Made by a program: the position numbers and the translations under genes. From positions 1,302,001 to 1,366,000 of the forward strand of contig OZ287701.1 in NCBI GenBank assembly GCA_965649825.1: a stretch of DNA of 64,000 nt. Reading direction: 5' to 3'. Origin of the DNA: Penicillus capitatus. Its lineage: Eukaryota; Chlorophyta. How positions within the stretch are numbered: position 1 is the stretch's first letter; each line of letters opens with the position of its first letter. A model generated the notes under the pieces. That model was not told the origin of the DNA. It was given only the letters and a program-made list of their open reading frames with translations, and did not search any database. Below, piece by piece: positions 22,501-34,700 of this stretch.

Positions 22501-25500
22501 GCCAGGTTCGGAAGCGACTCGCCGGCATGTTGAGGCGCCGCTACGGCGACATTTTCTAGTGCGCTCATCGCCGCCTGACGCACACTCCAGTTTCCGTCAC
22601 CGAACCCATTGGACAAAGTCGGCAGCGCCTCTTCCGCGTGTTGAGGCGCCGATTTGACGACATTTCCAATTGCGGTCATCGCCGCCTGACGCACTCTCCA
22701 ACTTCCGTCACCGAACCCCTTGAACAGAATCGGCAGCGCCTCTTCTGCGTGTAGAGGCGCCGCTGCCACGACATTTCCAAGTGCGTTCATTGCCGCCTGA
22801 CGCACGCTCCACCTTTCATCGCCGCACCCCTTGGACAGTGTCGGCAGCGCTTCTTCTGCGTGTTGAGGCGCCGCTGCGACGACATTTCCAATTGCCGTCA
22901 TTGTTGCCTGACGCACGCTCCGGCTTCCGTCGGCGCACAGCTCATCAAGCGTCGGCAGCGCCTGTCGGGCGTGTTGAGCTGCCGCCTCGACGACATTTCG
23001 AATTGCGAACATCGCCGCTTGACGCACGTCCTTGTCTCCGTCGTCGCACACCTTTTCGAGCGTGGGCAGCACCTTGCCGGTGTGTTGAGGCGCCACCGCG
23101 ACGAGATTTCCAAGTGCTGTCATCGCCGCTCGACGCACTCTCCGGCTTTCGTCGCCGCACAACTTAGCCATCGTTGGCAGCGCATCGACGGCGTGTTGAG
23201 GTGCCGCCTCGACGATATTTCCAAGTGCGGTCATTGCCGCCTGACGCACGTCTTTGTCTCCGTCGTCGCATACCTTTTCGAGAGTGGGCAGCACCTTGCC
23301 GACGTGTTGAGCTGCCGCCTCGACGATATTTCCAAGTGCTGTCATCGCCGCTCGACGCACTCTCCGGCTTTCGTCGCCGCACACCTTTTCGAGCGTGGGC
23401 AGCACCTTGCCGGCGTGTTGAGGCGCCGCTGCGACGACGTTTCCAAGTGCGGTCATTGCCGCCTGACGCACGTCCTTGTCTCCGTCGTCGCACCCTTTGG
23501 ACAGTGTCGGTAGCGCTTCGCCAGCTTGGTGAGGCGCCGCCGCGACGACGTTTCCAAGTGCGGTCATTGCCGCCTGACGCACGTCCTTGTCTCCGTCGTC
23601 GCACACTTTTGCCAGGTTCGGAAGCGACTCGCCGGCATGTTGAGGCGCCGCTACGGCGACATTTTCTAGTGCGCTCATCGCCGCCTGACGCACACTCCAG
23701 TTTCCGTCACCGAACCCATTGGACAAAGTCGGCAGCGCCTCGCTGACGTTTTGAGGTGCCGCCGCGACGACACTTCCTACTGCTGTAATCGCCGCCTGAC
23801 GCACTCTCCAACTTCCGTCGCCGCACCCTTTTGACAGAGTCAGCAGCGCCTCGCCTGCGTGTTGAGGCGCCGCCGCGACGACATTTTCAATTGCAGTCAT
23901 CGCTGCTCGGCGGACGTTCCAGCTTTCGTCACCGAACCCCTTGGACAGAGTCGGCAGCGCCTCTTCCGCGTGTTGAGGCGCCGATTTGACGACATTTCCA
24001 ATTGCGGTCATCGCCGCCTGACGCACTCTCCAACTTCCGTCACCGAACCCCTTGAACAGAATCGGCAGCGCCTCTTTTGCGTGTGGAGGCGCCGCTGCCA
24101 CGACATTTCCAAGTGCGGTCATTGCCGCCTGACGCACGTCGTTGTCTCCATCGTTGCAGCCTTTGGACAGTGTCGGAAGAACTTCGTCGGCGTGTTGAGG
24201 CAATTGTTCTGCGATGACACTCAACATTTCCATGCACTGTTTTTGAGTGCGCCGACTGTCGCCTTTCTCCACTTTACGCAATACGAATTGAATTATCATT
24301 TCACTTCGCTTCTGGTGATGGCTCATGAGCTTTAAGAGATCTGTGATTCTGGTCATTTCTTCACGTGTTAACTGATGCTCGCTCGTCAGCGTCTTTTTTA
24401 TTTCTTCGATGGTTTCATTGAGAATTTGAGGAAATGCTTCCAAGACGCGAGACAATTGTTGAAACTCTTGGACAACGATCTTGCGAATCGGAAGATCGTC
24501 TATAGTGCGCTTCAGCAGTTGACAGGCATTTTTTACGAGTTTGACCACTTGTCCGGCGTTTAAAAGTTCTTCCATATATTCTTCATCAGTTCCTTCTAGT
24601 GTTGCCTCGAGTACTCGCATCTTAGTGAAAAAGTGCTGTATCCCCAGAACTTCGATTGGTGCTTCGTCGACAAGCGAAAGCACCTCTTGCATTGCTAACT
24701 TGCTTCTCCTTTGTGCTAAGGAGTTCATAGCGAAGGAAAGTGTCAATGCGTGCTTTCGATTGTATTTTTCTTGTCGAATAAACTCCGCCACTCTATCTTC
24801 GTCCGATCCTTTTGTTCTCAGGGTTTTTGCGATGTATCTTGCAGTAAAGTATTGCTGAAACGATAGGTGAGGGAACTGATACTCTTGGCCCTCCGACACG
24901 GGCAAGAGGAGTCCACTATCTTCGAGAATTCGAGTTGCATTCTTCAACGTTGCGTGCTGCATAACAAATCTTCCTTGGACGACAATTAGTTTCTTAAGGA
25001 GCGATTCAAAGGCTATCTTCTCCATATCTCTGAGGAGTTCCGCTTTCTGAATGTTTTCTGTGGTTGGCTTCTCCTTGAATCTTTTCCAGGCAAAGTGTGT
25101 TATGTCGTTGTATATTTGGAACATGCTCGCTCTCTTTCCTCGTTCTTCCGTTGCGGTTCCGTGCTTCTTCGACAAGGAACAGAGAATGTTTGCTATCATT
25201 GGAATGTGCGCCATATCCCACAAAGCATTAGAGTCTTCGAGAAAGTGGATGAACCTCGGAGCCTCGTCTTCGGACATTTCGCTCTTTATGTAGTCTCTCA
25301 ACTGCTGATCGTCGAATCCAAGATACTCCACTTGGATATCGACGCGTGTTTCCACGTCTCTCGTGTTGTACGGACGAGAAAGAAACAGCACCTTGCAGGA
25401 TCGCTCCCATACGGTGGACAAGAGGTCGATCGCATGGTCATCTGTCTCTTCCAGTCCGTCAACCATGAGCAGCGTTGAAGGGTCGTCGAGATCGAGTTCC

Positions 25501-27582
25501 ACTCGAGCGACTAGGTCTTCGAAGTCAGAAGTGTGCTTGCTTTCGGGGAAGCACATCTGCGATACCGCTTCTTCGAGTCTTGTCCACTCCTGTCCGTTGT
25601 GCTCTGCACTGTTGAGATGACTCGCCGGCACAGCGTAAACGGCGTTGAAATCCTGTGCCATTGCTCCCAATGCCCATCTGTGTGCGATGACTCTTGCGAC
25701 GCACGTCTTTCCGCAGCCGGGGTTTCCGCAGAGAAGCACTCTCTGGACTTCGCTTTCCGGGTCTCCGGGTTTGAGAGCTCTTCGTTTGAACAGGTCGTCC
25801 AGAACAACAGGGTTCTTGACTCTTGTCTTCTCCTCGCAGTGTTCCTTCGCTTGTTTCCCTCCGCGGTTTGAGGACTCTCCCTTCCTTTCTTCCACTCCTT
25901 GGACAGCTCCTTCTGATCCATCTCTCGGTTCGGTCCCCCGCACTTCTACGATTTTGCCAGAGATGACGACGTGGTGCTTCATGTCCTTGACATGTTTGAG
26001 AGATCCTTCTTCGGTCAAAGAAGTCACCTGCAGGAACAAGACGCTCTTATCGACTTGAGTGTGCTTCTCGTTGTGATACCGTCGCAAAGTCATCATGCAA
26101 GTATCTCTGCCTCAACTCTTCTTCGTGTGCATTCATGACAGCAAGTGGAATGTGCCCCACGTCTCTGCCAATCTTAACCAACAGTTTTTCGTGTTCCGGC
26201 ACGATCCCCTGCAAACTTCCAGCTCGAAGCTTGTCTTCTAGGCTGTTTCCGTCCAACCATCCCATGAGCGCGTCTCTGGAAGATCCCTCGCAAGCATGAT
26301 GTAAGGCTTCGAGTGCTTCCTTGGTCGTTTCGTTGCCTTGTCCAGTCACATGCACCTCGTATATGACATCCAAGAGTGCGATCGAGATGTCGTCATCGTC
26401 GATCCATCCTTCGCCTGCGGCTTGCTGCGTTGCCAGATCCGACAACATGATCGTTGCTTCTCTGCGAGTGCTCTCCGACGATCCTTCGATTGCGAGCATG
26501 CCCAACTCGTCAATGATTCCAAATCTCAGCGCCTTCAACTCTTCGCCGTTTTCTATCTTTCGTTGATTCTCTATTGCGCTACTGTACGCAGACTCGAAGG
26601 CAGCAAGGTTAATTTCGTCCTTCGTAGCTTTCAGCCTTGCTGCCATCAGATCCCACAGCGAGTCGAACCAATGTCTCTTCGACATTTTCGACATTTCGAC
26701 AACGGAGACCTGATTTCTTTCGCTTGAATCCTCAAGGGCCGTCGGATCGATGTCGCCCCTTTCCCGATTTCTAAGAGGATGAAAAACACGCACGAGTCCA
26801 CGAACGACATATTGTTTTGTTTGTGAAACTATTCGTGGAGTAGTGTCGCCTTTAAGGCGTTTGACTGCTTGACGAAGAACTCGGAAATGCATGTCCACAG
26901 AGTAGAACTCGCAGGAGAGTTTCATGGTTCTCTCTTGCTCTGCAATGGTTCTACTCAACGCTCGCTTCTCTTCTTTGCGGATCTCGTTTTGATTGACGGT
27001 GTTAAGTAGGAAAAACGTTTGTTGAAGTGTGAGAAAGGTCCACTTGTGCTCCGAGAAGTTCTCTCTGTTAAGGTTCGGTGTCGCAGAAAGACTTCCCAAA
27101 AGCTTCTTTGCTACGACTATCAGCTGCTCAGCGCCACCGTACACAGATGGATCGACGTGCACAAGTGCCCTGTGGAGGGCGGCGGCGAAGTTCGGTTTCA
27201 GAAATTCTCCTTCGGATATGGAGGAACAAAGGTCGTGAATTAGATTTTGTATAATGGCTTTCTCGTTTGCGGAGCGTGTGGCGATGTCGGCCAGTTCTGC
27301 GTACTCGAGGACAGCCTTCGGCGCGAGACAATCTTCCTTTCGTTCGTGATACTTGCACAGCCATCCGAGGAGGACTGTGCGTTCGTCTTCGTCCGTGGCC
27401 GCGTTGTACGCGGCAACCAACGACTTGGTGCTGTCGATGTTGCACCTCCTCACGACAGCACGCAGAAGGATTCGATTGTAACGTTCTTCAGTCTGGACAT
27501 TTTGGGATGTGAGCTGACCGTCAGTTTCCGACGCGGATGGCCGAGCGCCACTGGGTCCTTCGTCAGGAGCACGAGCTTGCAT
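19533..27582 (-). CDS. NACHT-HEAT STAND NTPase 1 (NLR-like), left arm
   Basis: Predicted signal-transducing NTPase. Two coding exons, 26080-27582 and 19533-26027, join in phase 0 over a 52-base GT-CAG intron (26028-26079) to give 2,665 residues. Domains: helical N-terminal region (1-501, no family recognised); NACHT with Walker A GNPGCGKT, Walker B LLMVDGLEE and sensor LSRPYNTRDV; winged-helix-like end with LSFQQYFTARYIAK; 33 regular 37-residue HEAT units of the type DGDKDVRQAAMTALGNVVAAAPQHAGEALPTL; six diverged units; unique tail ending FPGLLENLL. The 5'UTR also has an intron (27598-27652). The frame is fully open. Family knowledge: NACHT proteins with repeat sensors act in immunity or self-recognition. 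Here that role is inferred from architecture only. An earlier start at 27648 is possible but the right copy does not support it. Confidence 0.88.
20540..24200 (-). repeat. HEAT-unit array, 33 copies of 111 bases (gene 1)
   Basis: Coding tandem repeat; each unit is 37 codons. The consensus of this arm has GEALPTLSKG at the unit join and AAAPQH or KAAPQH in the loop. Units vary mainly around G-D/DGS-W/D-K and around VVAAAP. Some neighbouring units are duplicated, for example two copies of the AMFAIRNLVVVAPQHAGEA unit near 22300-22500. Confidence 0.9.
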
Positions 27583-27943
27583 GTTTTCGCTTGTGGTCTG
27601 CAGGACAAAACGTCTTCGCCCGTCGTTCGGCGAAGCGGACAAGTGCACTTACCGTCGCAAAAAGTTCGCAGAAAAGTTCGCAGTGTCAGAAAGATGCCGT
27701 CGGCGTTGTCGTTAACGTTAAATGCGATTGAGTCGATTGATTCGACTGACGCATCCTGCAGAAGAGCAGATCCGAGTCATAGATGCAGACATCGAGGGAG
27801 ACACAGACATCTCAGCACACGAGCGAGATTCAAGCTTAGTAATCTGGAATTGAGTTAGCACAGCAAAACAACAACAGGCAGCATGTCATCCAATGGCGCC
27901 ACTCCGTCCGAATCGCGATCCAAACTCTGGAAGAACGTCTTAC
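27583..27943 (-). promoter_or_regulatory. 5' leader and upstream region of NACHT-HEAT gene 1
   Basis: Contains a 55-base 5'UTR intron (27598-27652, GTAAGT donor) that is also present in the right copy at 49554-49608. The exon before it has a one-base length difference between the two copies and no usable in-frame ATG, so it is non-coding. Upstream it abuts the truncated SAMTL-like fragment. Confidence 0.6.
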
Positions 27944-28395
27944 CTGCATCGCATGCAATGCCGTGTCCGTAGCCGAGCGTCTCTTCTGCTTTGTTTCTCC
28001 GCGTACTTGAAGAAGTCGTGGACAGTCATGAGTCGTTTCTTGTCTGGATGGCCAGGGGATGAGATGTCGACCCAGAAAGGAAGCTGGATGCGACTGAGGG
28101 ACTCCTTCGAATCTCCCAGATCGAAATCTCCGACGCTCAGACTCGAGAAATGCACATCTCTGACGCGGAAGTGTCGTTTCTGACACTTTCTGCTTAAGGG
28201 ACGTTCGTTCAGGAGAAGGCGAAACAACGGGGGACGGTGTTTCAGGATCCGCTCGGTGCAGAAGTTCCCGATTTGGCGAACACCGCGGAAGCCGTCGTGC
28301 AGAAGCTGTTGGAGTGGAGGCGGAGACTGTTGGAGGAGAGCTGCGAAGGTTGGTTGGTTCGAAGGGACGTCCTCCGGTCGGTGACTGCGCGGCAT
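27944..28395 (-). pseudogene. SAMTL-like carrier, N-terminal fragment A
   Basis: Frame of about 150 codons from the ATG at 28395. It includes FRGVRQIGNFCTERIL, SVGDFDLGDSKESLS and PGHPDKKRLMTVHDFFKYAE. The last block resembles the segment before the EF-hands in plant SAMTL (S-adenosylmethionine-carrier-like proteins, HPDKKxLxxVxDFFRYTE). The EF-hand and carrier domains are absent: the sequence runs into a GTAAG donor and then into the NACHT-HEAT leader. It is the mirror of fragment B. The family assignment is moderate. Confidence 0.5.
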
Positions 28396-28468
28396 TGCCA
28401 GGACGCTGCCGAACTCTCCGCGATGTGAGGTGACGTGACGTTTCGACGACGATCGATCGATCTTTTGC

Positions 28469-28483
28469 ATGGAGCGCTACCGT
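28469..28483 (+). pseudogene. TIO kinase fragment A, first five codons
   Basis: ATG plus four codons (MERYR) identical to the start of the TIO kinase at 48741. The reading frame is cut by the LTR element and resumes at 35297 after a 4-base target duplication. Confidence 0.85.
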
Positions 28484-28790
28484 TGTCGCGTAGGGTTTTA
28501 GATGGAAACAATTTGAACGGTGGGCGCACGTAAACCTTTTGAAACGTAAAGTCTTACAAACGAAAGACAAGATCTGTACATTCACAATGCTTTTATATGG
28601 TACTTTATTTTAAGTAACAAAGAAGGAATATTCTGCGAAGATTCCGGAATCTACTTGGAATCTGTGACGTAGAGCCGCGGGTCTATTTGTGGATGGGAAG
28701 GTGTAGCGAACCTACGACCTGTCGCTTGGAGATCGACACAAGTGTAAGTAGATGAGCTCATTGTTAGGGGCGTGTTGGCTTAACACAACA
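28484..28790 (-). repeat. 3' LTR of the retrotransposon
   Basis: 307 bases, seemingly identical to 34990-35296. In element sense it starts TGTTGTGTTAAGCC and ends CTACGCGACA. Confidence 0.95.
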
Positions 28791-28799
28791 TGGGCCCAC

Positions 28800-31795
28800 C
28801 TATCTTCTGTCTAATCTCCGAAGGAAGTCACGATGGACATTGTGCAGTGTCGAACCATTGGGCATACGGATATCCCAACGGTGGTCACTATGTTTCTTCA
28901 CCACCACACAAGGATAGACCCATTTGGAGTAGAGTTTGGAGTCGAGGCGGTCGGCCAGCTGCGTGTTGTACCATGAAACCTTTGCTCCTTCTTCAATGGG
29001 ACGGATCTTGACTGTCTTGTGGTGCCTTGCATTGGTTGTTTGGTGTGACTTAATTATTCGTTGATAAGCTAGTCCTCGGTCGGTGTCTAGTTGTTGTGGA
29101 CTAGTTATCGTGCCATCCCGTTGTGTGCCAGTTAGAAGGTATTGTGGACAGAACAGAGTCGTACTATGGATCGTTCGGTTGATCTCTTGTACGCTCGTGC
29201 TCACATGTGTCGTCCAATCACCTCTCCTTTCCGCCCATATCCGCCTAAGTCGGTTTACGAGGTTTCGGTTGAACGCTTCGACAGTGCCCGCACTTTTGTG
29301 GGAATAGGCTGGGGTATGTAAAATATCTATTCCGTGCTGTGTGCAAGTACTTTCGAAGCTCCTAGCAATGAAGGCGCTTCCGTTGTCGCAGAGGATTCTT
29401 TGCGGAGCCCCAAACTTTCGTGCCCATTCGAGTACCAGCTTGATAGCCTGTGCTGCTGAGCAGGTCTTGCATGGGCGCCCCACGCCGAACTTAGTGAAAG
29501 CATCGATTCCGGTAGCGATATACCGAAATCCGTGGCTGCCACGGTTCAGCGGTCCAATGAAGTCTAGACACAGTGTGTGGTTCGGTGATGGACTGTCAAT
29601 CATACCCAAGTCTACCTCCGACCGTGGGTTGCGAAACATTTGGCACGTTTCGCAGTTATTGACGTAATCTCGCACGTCGTTGAAGTCGTTCGTCCATCGG
29701 GTTCCGTCGGACCGCAGGTTAAGGAATGTTTTCCTTACCCCGAAGTGGCCTGCATGAGCCTTCTTGATGAGCTCGGTCCGTTCTTCCGGAGTGTAGGATA
29801 CGGAGTTCACTTGATATCCCTGTTGTTTCTTCTTGGTGTGAAATGCGACAGGTGCGTTGTCCCTCCATCGGCTGAGAAGATCCGCTATCACGTTGTCCTT
29901 CCCCTCTACAAAACAGAAGTGGAGACGATCATGGGAAAAGTGGTGCCGGAGCCAGCAATGCTGTCTCTGGATCCGGAGGTCCTTGAACTTATGTAGAAAT
30001 GTTGGCTCCTTGAGCCAATTGACCGTCGCCATGTTGTCGGAGTAAACGAATACCTCCGTCTGCTTGATCACAAAGTAACATTCCTTCAAGGCCCGTACTA
30101 TCCCCATCAGTTCTCCCAGAAAACTTCCGACCCTCTGTTTCGTCGTGAAGGAGCCAAAGAGAACAGGTTGCAAGGTCGAGTTTAACAGGACATAGCCGAA
30201 CTGGTTCAATGGGTTACCACACCAATCCGTATACAGATGGAAAGATCCCCGTGTTTCCAACGTCAGTCGGTATGTATTGAGGCATAGAGTCTGAACTGCG
30301 TCCTTGTATATCTCGTCAGCCTTGGTGTAGTCATTGTGTTCGCGTTTCAGGAATGGCTTGAGTTGTGTGACGATCGAGTCGTATTTGTAACAGTACTGTG
30401 CCAGTTGCTGGCACAGACCCATGGCCTTTTGTACGTCGTGACGTGATGTGATAGTTGGCAGCTTCTGGAGTATAGCCTGAGCCCTGTGGTAGGGGTTCAA
30501 CGTCCCGCCACTGAGTTCAGTACCCAGAAAGCTTACCGATGTCTCAAACCAGTCACATTTTTGATAGTTGATCGTCAGGCCATATTCGTCAAAACGTTCA
30601 AATAAAAGCTTGGTCTTGAGGAGGAGTTCCTCCTCGGTTTCGCCGCCGATCAATATGTCGTCAAAGTATCGGACCACATCCATGCCCTGTAGGATGTGGG
30701 TCATGCGGTTATTAAAAAGCTCCGGACTGACGTTGACGCCTTGCGGCAGTCTCCGAAAGCCGTACGTGACGCCGTTCCAATGGAGTGCAAAGAAAAGCGA
30801 AATACTGTCATCGATGGGGATGGAGCCGTAGCCGTGAACAATGTCCACGATGGTGTATACGGTCCACTTGGGATCCACCTTTTGAATGATGTTGGCCACT
30901 GGGATGATGGTCCCCCCCTGAGTTCCCTTCAGGTAAGTATTGATATCGCGGAAGTCAATGGTGGGCCGAATCTTGCCATTTGGTTTACGTATGAAGTTTA
31001 AAGGTGCTACGACTGCTCGTATTGCCTCAGCAATAGACAATGGTCGTATAACACCCTCCTTATGCAGCGAGTCGATCTCTTTTGAGATCTCCTCGTTGGT
31101 AAGGTCTGATACGTAGTTCTCCCGCCAACATGGCTTAGGCTCGCCCTGCCAACAAAGGTCTGCGTCCCGTATCCTGATGTTCCACAGCTTATTGGTTGTG
31201 GGACGAATGGTATCCGAAAAAACTAATGGAAAGTCATGTCTTAGTTGCGATATTGTCTCGTTCCTTTCTTCTGGTGTCGTGATATTCATGATATTGACAC
31301 GTTTGGTCTTCTCTCTCAACGGGTACTCGATACCATCAACATCGATAATGGAGTCCACGTTGCCCTTGGCACAACAGAGTCGCATCTTGCTGGTGATATG
31401 CTGTGGGACATCGGACTGGTTAAAGATTACCACGCTGATCTGACCATTCGTGTGTATCTTGACCTTGCAGAAGATGTTCTTGTTATGGGTGCAGTCAAAA
31501 AATGCCGCCCATTCTGTTGTTTCGGCAAACTTGAAGGGCAAAATGATGCGGCGACTCCGAAAAGGTCCTAACACAAAACTTCTTCCAGCTACGAAGACGA
31601 CCCAGCCGTTTTGTTTGAACGGGAATAACTCCCGGTCGATCGATTCTGTGACTTGAAGTGAAGAAAATGCCGGTCTCTTTTCTTGTGTCTCTTGCGGTGA
31701 ATCTTCATTCCAATGAGATTTTACCAGTACCAAACGTTTTTCTTGTGGTGCACGCGGTTTGCCTTGTGCCTGCTGAAAAACAGGCCGGTGCCTCA
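28800..31795 (-). CDS. pol: Retrotransposon pol: reverse transcriptase, RNase H, integrase
   Basis: About 980 codons; the frame is entered by -1 frameshift at the end of gag. Domains: RT (RPTIDFRDINTYLKG, FRRLPQGVNVSPELFNNRM, catalytic YFDDILIGG), RNase H (LYTDWCGNP, FLGELMGI, VYSDN), and integrase with the zinc-binding HAGHFGVRKTFLNL ... CETCQ and DDE residues (CLDFIGPLNRG, CDNGSAF, GTVEAFNR). The order PR-RT-RH-IN places it in the Ty3/gypsy group. YFDD instead of the common YLDD/YVDD is a minor oddity. The C terminus keeps a chromatin-reader-sized tail (SKWVYPCVVVKKHSDHRWD). Confidence 0.93.
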
Positions 31796-34700
31796 GTTTT
31801 TTGATACGGAGACGTTGTGGATGAGAATTTTATTGCCTTCGCCGTCGTACACGCAGTCCTCGTCACAATTGAGTTGTAACTTGAATGCTTGAAGGGTTCG
31901 CAGTCCTAGTATCGGACGTTGGACGCCTTCACAGACGACGAAGGGTATCTCTGCGCCTTTGTTCCCGAGGGTGCATACCAAAGAGATTTCGCCACATGTG
32001 TTGGTTGTTTGGTTGTTGAAACTGGTTACGGTCCGAATCTTTGTGGACTTGAGCACGAGATTGTGTTTTCTTGCCAGCTTCGCCGGGAGAATATTCGTTT
32101 GCGCACCAGAATCCAAAAGGCAGGAGATTTTTCCTGTAATTTTCTCCATACTGAGCGGAACGTTGTATTGGGACATCCTCCGAGAACTCTGGTTATGATC
32201 CGGAATTGCTTGTGCAACGGTTCCCGATCTCTGAGTTCCGAAGGCCTCTGCAGTCATGGGACAGCCTTTCATGGGGTGGCCCTGCTCGCATGTATGCCCA
32301 TACTCAGGTCGTACGTTATGTCTCTGACCTAACGACACGACATTCTGCACAGTACGTTCTGCCTGTAAACATTCGTCTATGATCCTCTGGACACGTGTCC
32401 AATTATCTGCATCTCCCCATGGTAATCCACGCAATCTTGACTGAATTTCCGTGTTCGCAATATTAAAGATTCTCTCAGTCGCAATAGCGTACTTAATCGG
32501 GTCGTCTATCCGATCAAGTAATTTCGTCATTCTACGTGTGAATTGAGAGAGATCTTCTTTGCGGTTTGGCAGCATTTTGTGGACATTTTTTATCGTAGGT
32601 CCCTTGCCAATGGGTGGTTTGGCGGGGGCCTGGTCCACTGGTGTACTCGGAATCGTAGGACCTTCATTGCGACGCCTGTTTGTGCTCTTGAGCGCCTGCG
32701 CATGTTGTTTTGGCTCGGTGGCTTCTCGGCTTTCGGGCGATGTGTCATGGGGATGCTGCTCACGTGCTCGATCTTCGATTGCTTCCACTCGCTGTCCAAT
32801 CGTAAGAATGCTGGCTTCCATAATCTCCTCCAATCTCCCTTGTCTGCTGACGAGTCTTTCCTCGAGTTCTTCAGCGCGTCGCATGAATCCTTCCTGAAAT
32901 GATTGGAAACCTTCCATCAAGGATTGGAACAAGTGTCCCGACTGAGGCCCCTGACGGGTCTCTGGTAATGGGTCTGGGCGGATTTCGTTTCCTTGTCTGG
33001 CACGTCCGGGTTCCTCGGGTACAGATGCATCAATTTGTCGCACTTGATTTTGGATCTGCTGATCCGGCTGCTCTGGTGGTGCTTGCTGATCCGGCTGCTC
33101 TGGTGGTGCGTGCTGATCCGGCTGCTCTGGTGGTGCGTGCTGATCCGGCTGCTCTGGTGGTGCGTGCTGATCCGGCTGCTCTGGTGGTACAGTCTGAGAG
33201 AGAAAGAGCTGTTGCGATCGCCTCCAATCTCGTCGACAGATGTACCAAAATAGTTTGCACACCCACCAGATCCCTTGGATCACGGCCCAAATATGCATGA
33301 TCGCCTTGCGGATGTTCCTCAGTACACTCAAGGTCCATGCCACGACTTTGTAAAAAAGCATAGCCGTCCCTAATAATTGCCAGCCATTACCAGTGACCAG
33401 AGCATTACGGATTGCCCGGGGACCTAATCTATTCCAGATTGTGCCCCACATCCATGTGACAAAGTTGTCTCGGGCACTGGTCAACCATTTTAAAGAGCGA
33501 TCGAGGAGTGTCTCATTCCCGTGATTGTACCCCCAACCGTTTATTTGGTTCTCGCAGATGCAATCGTCTAGGGCCGTCCTCATACTCTCGGTATGTTCAC
33601 TTATCCTGTCGATTGTCCTGCGAATATTGCTTAGGGTTTCGTTGAGGTGTTGCCATTCGTCAGAACCTCTCTGTTCTCGTGCATCTTGTGGCCCTTGAGG
33701 TCCTTGGCCTTGGTTGTCCGTCGACGAACCGTTTAAAGTGATGTTCTTAAACTGGTTGAGATCGTGTAAGGACTCAGAGACGAGTTGTAAGTCTCCCTGT
33801 AGTGTAGACTTCTGAAGGTTGTTGATGACCGAGACGGTGATAGTCGTCAACAAGCTTGCCGGGGAGAACGTGGAACGTACATCTCTGTTTGTCATCCAGT
33901 TGACGACCCCGTGTGTGGTGAGACCTACAACAGCACTTGTGATCATCTCGTTCAGGTAGCCTGGCCACGGGAGGTCGATCTCTATTCCCCAATCGGGAAA
34001 CACGGTCCAAGAGTGTCCACCTTCAGGCGGCAGAGCGTCCCCCATCTCATGCATGTTGAATACATTTTCAGGAGGGAGTTCTTGTTCAGTTTCTTGGTCT
34101 TCGGACTGTTCGGACCGTGCACCTTCTCCGGGTTCTGACTGTGGAGCCTCCTCGTCGAACAGATCTTCAGACACCTCCACTGGGATCTCGTACTCGTCAT
34201 ATTCGAGCTTGTAAGTTTCTGCGTCGGGATCTGTTTCCAGTGGCAAGTCCGTATCATGTCCGTCTTTAGACTCCGCGACCGGAATGGCGAACTCAAAACG
34301 CCTGCGGAGGGCTCTCGCCGAACCTGCTATGGTACGTCTGTCTTCTTCGGCATGTGTGTCTTCGCACACGAGGTCGTGTACCTTCTGTCTAGACGCGTCC
34401 AGCAGTGTCTTTTGTTCCCACGTCTGTGAATGAGTGCCAGGGATCAGTAGAAAGAAGGACATTCCTGTAGCTAGCAACGGTTTTCCTCCCCAATAGACCA
34501 GGGAACCTTCGCCGAGAAGCATGATCAGCATATTGGCTTCCTCGTACGTAATGCCTTCGCTTGCGTCATAGAAGATGATGCCGTTAGGGCACTCTTTGAC
34601 GAAGACCGCGATCTCCCTTTGAAGTATTCTAGCCTCATCCACAGATTTGGATTGCGGTTTAATATACTTGAAACAACTGCTCTTTTGTAGACTAGGCTCA

